From SXOA01 sp051004015 (GTDB lineage: Bacteria > Planctomycetota > Planctomycetia > Pirellulales > Pirellulaceae), in assembly GCA_051004015.1 (NCBI GenBank), contig JBPCKT010000148.1:1-64000 (forward strand): a stretch of DNA of 64,000 nt, read 5' to 3'. Under the pieces are notes generated by a model, which was given only the letters and a program-made list of their open reading frames with translations, did no database searches and was not told the DNA's origin. The position numbers and the translations under genes were made by a program. Positions 58,690 through 64,000 of this stretch are shown here, one piece after another (positions within the stretch are counted from its first letter, which is position 1; every line of letters begins with the position of its first letter).

Positions 58690-59287
58690 TGGCCCCTCCC
58701 TTGACGACCATCAAGGCCGCGTGAATGACGTTGGCGTAAGTGCCGCAGCGGCAGATGTTGCCGTTGAGGCCGGCCCGAACTTGCTCTTCGGTGGCCTTGG
58801 GGTTCTTGGTCAGGAACGCCCGCGTCGCCACGACGAATCCCGGCGTGCAGAAGCCACACTGCTGGGCGTCGCAGGCGACGAAGGCGGCTGGAACCGGGTC
58901 CTTGGCCAGGCTCTCCGCCGTGGCAATCTTCTTGCCGACGCACCGCACGGCCAGCTCGACGCTGGCGGAAACCGGCTTGCCGTCGATGAGGACCGTGCTC
59001 GCGCCGCTGCTGGCGTCGCTGCTGACCGGCTTGGCCCCGGTCAGGTCGAGCTGGTAGCGGAGGACTTCGAGCAGGGTGGTCCGGGGCTCGGCCTTCACCT
59101 TCACGTCCTTGCCGTTGACGTTGAGGGTGAGGGTCTGCTCGCCACTGACGATGCGCGTCCCTTTGGCTTCCTGGGCAATCGCCTGCGCCTGGGAGGCAAT
59201 CGCCCCAGCCGCGGCCACCGCGCCGGAGCCGCGAAGGAAGTCGCGGCGAGTGAAGCCCGAAGGGGGCCTGGTATGCGTGCGGTCCAT
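58682..59287 (-). CDS. Tat-exported iron-sulfur subunit with ferredoxin-domain cysteines replaced by serine
   Basis: 201 residues with a twin-arginine signal (TRRDFLRGSGAVAAAGAIAS, about 13-32), as in PaoA. In the plant-ferredoxin-like half, the expected C-x4-C-x2-C-x11-C becomes Ser89-x4-Ser94-x2-Ser97-x11-Ser109 (TGAKPVSSDASSGASTVLID). The flanking TG-x-K, G-A and T-V-L residues and the spacing are kept. The second half keeps C144-x2-C147 and C179-x1-C181 (QCGFC, CRC), so the molybdenum-proximal [2Fe-2S] cluster should form. The distal cluster probably cannot. First gene of the operon that includes the molybdenum, FAD and small Cys-rich genes. Confidence 0.88.
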   Translation of the reverse strand: MDRTHTRPPSGFTRRDFLRGSGAVAAAGAIASQAQAIAQEAKGTRIVSGEQTLTLNVNGKDVKVKAEPRTTLLEVLRYQLDLTGAKPVSSDASSGASTVLIDGKPVSASVELAVRCVGKKIATAESLAKDPVPAAFVACDAQQCGFCTPGFVVATRAFLTKNPKATEEQVRAGLNGNICRCGTYANVIHAALMVVKGGANG

Positions 59288-59421
59288 GGTGAGTTCCTTT
59301 GTACGAGCTTCGCCCGCCCTGGGGCGGCCGGTCGGTCCACAGGCTGGCGATTATACGACCTGGGGAATTGGAAGCAATCAAGGGGGATGGGAAAATCCGG
59401 AGCTGCCTTCGTGGGTCACAC

Positions 59422-59660
59422 GATACCCAGGTTTTGACCCCGAAGGGGTCGCCTAACAAAGCCCAGGCTCGCGAGGCTTTGCGAGCGCAGCCTGGGTAAC
59501 GTGAAAGTGTTGATCAATGAACCCCGAAGGGGTTACCAAGTTCGGCACACGGCAATGGGTAACCCCTTCGGGGTTCGGGGTCGTCAGGCGCCACCTACCC
59601 GGGGTGCGCTCGCAAAGCCTTGCGACCCCGGGCTGTGCTCGGCAACCCCGTTGGGGTTCA
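59422..59660. repeat. Cluster of CCGAAGGGGT and AGGCT palindromes
   Basis: Several ACCCCGAAGGGGTT palindromes (e.g. 59437, 59520, 59564) alternate with larger stems such as CCCAGGCTCGC...GCGCAGCCTGGG (59462-59497). They lie upstream of the molybdenum enzyme operon and may affect its transcription. Confidence 0.7.
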
Positions 59661-59744
59661 ACTACCACCGCCTCTGCTTCAAGAGTCGCGTTCTCGCGCG
59701 GTGTCAGTTTAGGGTTGGATCATCGTTTTGAGGGGTCCATACAG

Positions 59745-60008
59745 CGCGCCAAGCGGAAAATAATCTTTTGTTTAAGTGAACAAAAGAGTTGTTTCGCGCG
59801 TCTAGTCACTCGGACGTTGGTGCGCGCGGAGTTTGCGAGGTGTGAGCGGGGTCCGTGAGCCGGCAAGTCCGCTCACGGAGTGAGCGGACCACTTTGGCGG
59901 CTTATAACTTTTTTCGCGTATCGGACGGACGCGGCGATGCAACCTATGAAGAGCAAGGGACTTGCGGTGAGCGGCGAGTGGCAAAATGAATCAAAAAAAC
60001 AGCTTATA
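59745..60008 (-). repeat. Intergenic element, copy B (inverted relative of 460-768)
   Basis: Read on the minus strand: TTATAAGCTGTTTT (ending at 59995), TTATAAGCCGCC (59908-59897), then a 55-bp block (59799-59745) with the palindrome CTTTTGTTCACTTAAACAAA. The order and spacing match copy A, allowing for a different inserted palindrome in each (here 59867-59889). Confidence 0.6.
59867..59889. repeat. Palindromic repeat, GTCCGCTCAC family, identical to 12709 copy
   Basis: The same perfect 10-bp arms and GGA centre as 12709-12731. Inserted in intergenic element B. Confidence 0.8.
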
Positions 60009-60091
60009 AATGGGCGGCCCGCGCGAGTGATTGACGGCAGGTCGTTGACGGAAGATCAATAGAACCAACAACTTATGTGGATACACTTACT

Positions 60092-60223
60092 GAATCATGA
60101 ATCAAAACAGGCGATATTTTTACAAAATGAATCAAGATAAGCCAGCCTAAAGTCAACCGCACCAGGACGTTGCGCCGGTTGCCAGGTGCGAATGACAAGA
60201 GGCACGAATCATGAATCAAAACA
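60092..60223. repeat. ATGAATCAA direct repeats
   Basis: An 18-base unit GAATCATGAATCAAAACA is repeated exactly at 60092-60109 and 60206-60223; shorter ATGAATCAA copies are at 59986 and 60127. The stretch is AT-rich and includes TTATGTGGATACAC at 60072. Possible protein-binding iterons; no gene is evident. Confidence 0.55.
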
Positions 60224-60342
60224 CGCCAAGCGGGGGGACGGAGCAGAGGACGGGCCTGGAGGCCCATCCTACGACGGCGGCCGACGGTCGGAAACCAGCA
60301 GGCCCACACCCCGGCCCTCTCCCAGGGGGAGAGGGGGAAGAA

Positions 60343-62004
60343 CTAGGGGCCGCAGGCGATTTGCTCGGTGGCCTGGACGTAGTGGTCGGTGACGGGGTAG
60401 TTGCGGAAGCGGATGCTGTAATACTCCTCGAACCACTCGCGGATGTGGTCCTCGGCCGATTTGTCGTAGGCGGGGGCGACGTGGAGGGTCTTGCCGAGGA
60501 AGTTCTCGCGAATGTCCCCTTCCTCGACGAGGATGCGGCCCGATTTGATGACGTACCGCGGCAGCTCGAACATGGTTTCCTTGTTCTCGTGCGAGGTATA
60601 GATGGTGATGTCAGCGTCGGCTCCGGGGCCCAGGTGTCCCTTGTGGGCCAGGCCAAGGATGCGGGCGGGGCCGGCCCGGGTGATGATGGCGATTTCGTTC
60701 AGGGTGTACTCGCGGTTCAGGTCCGCAAGCTGGCAGCGTTCGCGGATGAGGGGGTTGCAGGTCTTGAGGATGTCCTGCCGGTAGGTCCGGTCCATGAGCA
60801 TGCGGATGATTTGCGGATAGGCCAGGAACGAGCCGCCGTTCGGATGGTCGGTGCTCATCACGACTCGCCAGGGGTCCGTGACAAGCAGATACCATTCCAG
60901 GCCGATGGCCCATTGCAGCGAGTGGACAATGCTCTTGTTGCGATACTTGATGGGCGCGATGCCGCAGCCGGCTTCCATCTCGGTGTCGGAGCTGAACCAC
61001 TTGGTGCCGTAGATGTTGGCCAGGTAGTAACCCAGGGGGCCGTCGCCGGTCATGCTCGTCGTTTCGCCGAACAGGACCTGGCCGACGTCCACTGTGACGT
61101 TGGGATGGCTGTTGACGTAGTCCGCCAGCGGCTGGACCTTGCTGTTGAAGGTGTTTTCGTCCGCGTCGCCGCCGCCGTAGCTGTGAAACTGGATATGGGT
61201 GATGTGCCCCTTGTGCCCTTCCAGGGCCTGCATCGTTTCGAGCGTGGTGGTCCAATTGCCGGGCATGCCCAGGTTGTTGGCATGGATGTGGACCGGGTGC
61301 GGCAGCTTCAACTCGCCCGCGGCTTGGGCCAAGCTGGTGATGATCTGCCGCGGGGAGACGTTGAAATGGTCGACGTTGGAATCGATGTTGGCGACGTTGC
61401 CGCTGGCGTGATGCTTCCAGACTTCGACCCCGCCGGGGTTGACGAGCTTGGGGGCGTAGGCCTTGGCCGACGAGAGGAGCCACGCCATGAACGCCTTGAG
61501 CCGCTCGGGCTCTTTGTCGCGGATGGAGTTCATCACGTAGTGATTGTTTCCCATCAGGACATAGAAGCCTTTGTCGATGCAGGGGGTATCCTCGAATTCC
61601 TCGTGGGTGTGGCGGGCGGCCAGCGGTGGAACGGCGGCATCGAAGGCGGTGGTGTAGCCCATTCCGGCGTATTTGTAGCCGGTGGCGAAGGTGCTGGGGA
61701 CGCTTCCCATGGTGCCGGAGTGGGTGATAGCAGTCCGCTCGATTTTCTCCCCCTTCCTCTTTTCCTCCGGCCGCATCTTGCGGGCCGCGTTGACCTTCGG
61801 CCCGGCGATATGGCAGTGCATATCGATGCCGCCGGGCATGATGACGAGCCCCGAGGCGTTGAGGCTGCGAGTCGGTTTGACACCGAGTTCTGTCGGCGGC
61901 TCCACGATCTTTCCATCCCGAAGCCAGAGGTCTTTCACCTGGCCGTCGATGTTGTTGGCCGGGTCATAGACATAGCCGCCGGAGATGAGGAAGTATTCAG
62001 ACAT
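60343..62004 (-). CDS. fhcA: Formyltransferase/hydrolase complex subunit A
   Basis: 553 residues from the ATG at 62004 (an upstream in-frame ATG is possible). It is an amidohydrolase-fold protein with the metal-binding GGIDMHCHIAGPK motif and matches formylmethanofuran dehydrogenase A / FhcA: VYDPANNIDGQVKDLW at the start, HPVHIHANNLGMPGNW, HITHIQFHSYGG and STDHPNGGSF. In bacteria FhcABCD releases formate from formyl-H4MPT in tetrahydromethanopterin-linked C1 transfer. The partner subunits are not in this window. No signal peptide, so cytoplasmic. Metal ligands appear intact. Confidence 0.9.
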   Translation of the reverse strand: MSEYFLISGGYVYDPANNIDGQVKDLWLRDGKIVEPPTELGVKPTRSLNASGLVIMPGGIDMHCHIAGPKVNAARKMRPEEKRKGEKIERTAITHSGTMGSVPSTFATGYKYAGMGYTTAFDAAVPPLAARHTHEEFEDTPCIDKGFYVLMGNNHYVMNSIRDKEPERLKAFMAWLLSSAKAYAPKLVNPGGVEVWKHHASGNVANIDSNVDHFNVSPRQIITSLAQAAGELKLPHPVHIHANNLGMPGNWTTTLETMQALEGHKGHITHIQFHSYGGGDADENTFNSKVQPLADYVNSHPNVTVDVGQVLFGETTSMTGDGPLGYYLANIYGTKWFSSDTEMEAGCGIAPIKYRNKSIVHSLQWAIGLEWYLLVTDPWRVVMSTDHPNGGSFLAYPQIIRMLMDRTYRQDILKTCNPLIRERCQLADLNREYTLNEIAIITRAGPARILGLAHKGHLGPGADADITIYTSHENKETMFELPRYVIKSGRILVEEGDIRENFLGKTLHVAPAYDKSAEDHIREWFEEYYSIRFRNYPVTDHYVQATEQIACGP

Positions 62005-62124
62005 GGGGACCATCATCCCGGCGGAGGTACAGGGGGACAAGGCGGGAGCCTTGGAAGTAGGCTGGGCTTTCTAGCCCGTCCCCGTGCAAAGATGGACGGC
62101 CTGGGAAGGCCATCCGACGAAGTT

Positions 62125-62517
62125 CTAGGGCTGGAACAGCGCGCACCCTGCCCCTGCCGGATCGCGGATGACGCAGAACGTGCCGCCCGAGAGCGGGCGA
62201 GGGGCGACGAGGATCTGGCCCCCCAGCTCGACGCAGCGGGTGGCGGAAGCGGCGACGTCGGCCACGATGATGTAGATCAGCCATTGCGGCGGAATGTCGG
62301 CATTGCTGCCGCGAGCATGGCAGATGCCGGCGATGCTCTCGCCGCTGGCCGGCTGAAGCATCTCGAAATCGCTATAGCCGCCGAGATCCACCGCGCTCGA
62401 TTTCCAGCCGACGACTTGCTCGTAAAAGGCCCGGACGGAGTCCGCATCCGACACGGTCAAATCGTGCCAGGCAATGGTTCCGACAGCGGGTGTTGCGGGT
62501 TCATTCGAAGTAGTCAT
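62125..62517 (-). CDS. VOC-family (glyoxalase-fold) protein
   Basis: 130 residues, one vicinal-oxygen-chelate module with two beta-alpha-beta-beta-beta units: TIAWHDLTVSDADSVRAFYEQVVGWK and IYIIVADVAASATRCVELGGQIL, ending GGTFCVIRDPAGAGCALFQP. This subgroup often has lost metal ligands, and substrate cannot be inferred. It is 3 bp downstream of the PIN/TRAM gene's stop and may be in its operon. Confidence 0.85.
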   Translation of the reverse strand: MTTSNEPATPAVGTIAWHDLTVSDADSVRAFYEQVVGWKSSAVDLGGYSDFEMLQPASGESIAGICHARGSNADIPPQWLIYIIVADVAASATRCVELGGQILVAPRPLSGGTFCVIRDPAGAGCALFQP

Positions 62518-62520
62518 GGT

Positions 62521-63537
62521 TCACGCACCCGGAGCATGGCGGCCAAAGATCATTCGCCCGGCGCTGGTTTGGAGGACGCTGGTGACGGCAACTTTCACTT
62601 CCTTGCCGATGTGCTCGCGGCCCCCCTCCACCACGATCATCGTGCCGTCATCGAGATAGCCGATGCCTTGCCCCAACTCCTCGCCCGGTTTGACGATCCG
62701 GACGTCGAAGGACTCGCCGGGCAGGAAGACCGGCTTGAGGGAGTTGGCGATGTCGTTGAGATTGATGACCGGCACGTTCTGCAGCTTGGCGACCTTGTTC
62801 AGGTTGTAATCGCCGGTGACGACCTTTCCTTCCAGGTGCTTGGCCAACAGGACCAGCTTCATGTCCACCGGTTGGCCGGCCATTTCCGGGGTTTCGCGGT
62901 CGTAGATTTTCAGGTCCACCCCCTGGCTGCTCCGCAAGCGGTTGAGGACGTCCAGCCCCCGCCGGCCGCGGGCGCGGCGGAGCTTGTCCGCGGAGTCGGC
63001 AATGTTTTGGAGCTCCGAGAGCACGAACCTGGGCATGATGAGTTGATTGTCCAGAATGTTGGTCTCCACCAGGTCGGCGATGCGGCCGTCGATAACCACG
63101 CTGGTATCCAGAATGTAAGGCTTAAGCCCCTTGACCTCTTTGGAAAACTCGACGTAAGGAATGATGAAGCGAAAGTCGTCTTTCGTTTGCAGGAGCAGGC
63201 TGATGCAGGAGTAGCAGAGGACCATGCCGAGAATCAGCTTGGTCACATTGCGACCTTCTTCGTCCGGCCCCGAGAACAAGGGCTCCAGAGCCAGGGAAAG
63301 TATGAAAGTGAGAAATACGCCAACCAGCAGCCCAAAATAAACCGCAGAAATCGTGTCGATCTGCTTGCGGGGCAAAAAGATGTCCGCGGCAATGATGCCT
63401 CCAGCCAGCGTTGTGGTCCCTATGAACGCCAGCCAGGGGAGCCAGGGGGAACCTGTCTTATCCACGATGCGGATGAGATAGCTGGCAATCCCGATGGCCA
63501 CCAGCATGAAAACGCTGCGGAGAATGAGGAGCGGCAT
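62521..63537 (-). CDS. YacL-like membrane PIN/TRAM-domain protein
   Basis: About 338 residues from the ATG at 63537. Four hydrophobic segments occupy about 1-115 (LILRSVFMLVAIGIASYLI, LAFIGTTTLAGGIIAADIFL, ISAVYFGLLVGVFLTFIL, LILGMVLCYSCISLLL). A PIN nuclease domain follows (about 140-265; ILDTSVVIDGRIADLV and TGDYNLNKVAKL carry acidic residues) and a TRAM RNA-binding domain ends it (about 275-335). The layout is that of Bacillus YacL. The cellular role is not settled in the family. Confidence 0.9.
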   Translation of the reverse strand: MPLLILRSVFMLVAIGIASYLIRIVDKTGSPWLPWLAFIGTTTLAGGIIAADIFLPRKQIDTISAVYFGLLVGVFLTFILSLALEPLFSGPDEEGRNVTKLILGMVLCYSCISLLLQTKDDFRFIIPYVEFSKEVKGLKPYILDTSVVIDGRIADLVETNILDNQLIMPRFVLSELQNIADSADKLRRARGRRGLDVLNRLRSSQGVDLKIYDRETPEMAGQPVDMKLVLLAKHLEGKVVTGDYNLNKVAKLQNVPVINLNDIANSLKPVFLPGESFDVRIVKPGEELGQGIGYLDDGTMIVVEGGREHIGKEVKVAVTSVLQTSAGRMIFGRHAPGA

Positions 63538-63707
63538 AGGGATCCGAATGATGGGCGCGGAAAATGGCCCCTCGCACGCTGGGGCGGGAAAACCGCCAGT
63601 ATAATCCTTACGACCGCGCGAAACAGGGCGCAGCACTTGCCGCTCACTTGGGGCGGAGGGGTGACCCCGAACGGGGGAAAGTCGCGGCCGCCACCGGCTT
63701 ACCTATC

Positions 63708-63737
63708 TTGACCTTTCCGCGAATCATGCTTTATCCT
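63708..63737 (+). promoter_or_regulatory. Possible promoter for acpP
   Basis: TTGACC (63708-63713) and TATCCT (63732-63737) are 18 bp apart and lie 94 bp upstream of the acpP start. The -35 match is strong and the -10 match four of six. Confidence 0.4.
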
Positions 63738-63831
63738 GTTTGGTTTGACCGGCTCGTCGATTTGCAGACATTTCCCGGGCACACTCCGCGGCTTCGGCTT
63801 GCGGTTCAACCATTCTAGGAGGACGGCGCAA

Positions 63832-64000
63832 GTGGCATCCGTCGCAGAACGCGTTACCGACATCGTCGCCGAGCAACTCGGCGTTGACAAAGAGAAAATC
63901 ACGCCCGAAACCTCGTTTGTGAACGACCTGGGGGCTGATTCGCTCGACACCGTGGAGCTGGTGATGGAACTCGAGGAAGAGTTCGACATCAATATTCCCG
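63832..64000 (+). CDS. acpP: Acyl carrier protein, partial at window end
   Basis: The first 56 codons from a GTG start at 63832, preceded by AGGAGG (63817-63822). It has the phosphopantetheine site GADSLDTVEL with its Ser modification residue, and the standard N-terminus VAERVTDIVAEQLGVDKEKIT. The product carries growing fatty acyl chains as a 4'-phosphopantetheine thioester. It is cut off by the end of the window, and a fatty-acid synthesis gene probably follows. Confidence 0.95.
   Translation, partial: MASVAERVTDIVAEQLGVDKEKITPETSFVNDLGADSLDTVELVMELEEEFDINIP

Larger units (their letters stand above)
59288..60342. other. Gene-free, repeat-rich intergenic region
   Basis: Over 1 kb with no convincing gene. 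A cluster of palindromes (59420-59660) has CCCAGGCT...AGCCTGGG, ACCCCGAAGGGGTT and CCGGGGTGC...GACCCCGGG units. Then comes intergenic element B (59745-60008), interrupted by the palindrome at 59867-59889. ATGAATCAA occurs four times (59986, 60097, 60127, 60211). A GGGAGAGGG-type repeat (60307-60335) abuts the fhcA stop. Confidence 0.7.

Noticed and set aside
60072..60085. DnaA-box-like TATCCACA on the minus strand
   Set aside because: Only one copy, with no dnaA or dnaN gene nearby, so an origin is not supported.
60211..63711. 1166-codon plus-strand open frame
   Set aside because: It is antisense to fhcA, the VOC gene and the PIN/TRAM gene, all of which have clear family motifs.

Overview
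The window is a gene-dense, high-GC stretch of a Planctomycetota chromosome, probably class Planctomycetia; the order cannot be fixed from sequence alone. Lineage markers include four loci of the planctomycete-type dehydrogenase / HEAT / c-type heme protein family, two exported Calx-beta proteins with LEDR-like N-terminal planctomycete extracellular motifs, an orphan formyltransferase/hydrolase subunit (fhcA), kdsA (an LPS Kdo gene), two FHA proteins, and many intergenic palindromic repeats. No transposase, integrase, CRISPR array or rRNA was seen.

Layout. 1-1050: gene-free and repeat-rich. 1051-6538: secreted tandem alpha/beta hydrolase, FHA protein, TPR protein, ROK sugar kinase. 6721-11361: a planctomycete heme protein split into two exported polypeptides. 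11444-12636: a VapBC-like pair plus an RraB-like protein, between two copies of a palindromic repeat. 12731-20688: exported protein of unknown function, HtrA-type protease, DksA/TraR-like regulator, large FHA coiled-coil membrane protein, zinc-ribbon protein. 20778-27619: Tat-exported Gfo/Idh/MocA oxidoreductase, SMI1-like lipoprotein, RsbW/STAS partner-switch pair, HEAT protein, small exported protein, TPR lipoprotein. 27716-32607: polysaccharide deacetylase with FG-GAP-like repeats whose stop overlaps the start of a leaderless heme protein. 32889-45376: a giant beta-helix / 14x Calx-beta / RTX protein and a further heme protein.

45534-49260: transglutaminase-like protein, kdsA and a diacylglycerol-kinase-family enzyme. 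49811-53317: an AT-richer block with a second Calx-beta protein (probable frameshift at a G8 tract) and a beta-propeller protein. 53434: tRNA-Thr(CGT), followed by a TPR protein ending in two RNA polymerase alpha-CTD modules. 54929-59287: a PaoABC/YagTSR-like molybdenum hydroxylase operon plus a small Cys-rich protein; its iron-sulfur subunit has all four ferredoxin-domain cysteines replaced by serine at conserved spacing. 59288-60342: gene-free and repeat-rich, holding an inverted relative of an element at 460-768. 60343-64000: fhcA, a VOC protein, a YacL-like PIN/TRAM protein, and the start of acpP.

Recurring themes are envelope and extracellular proteins, exported redox enzymes, and heavy colonisation of gene ends by small palindromes. 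The strongest leads are the Cys-to-Ser iron-sulfur subunit, the paired 300-bp intergenic elements, the TPR-alphaCTD protein, the G8 tract, and the deacetylase/heme-protein ATGA junction.
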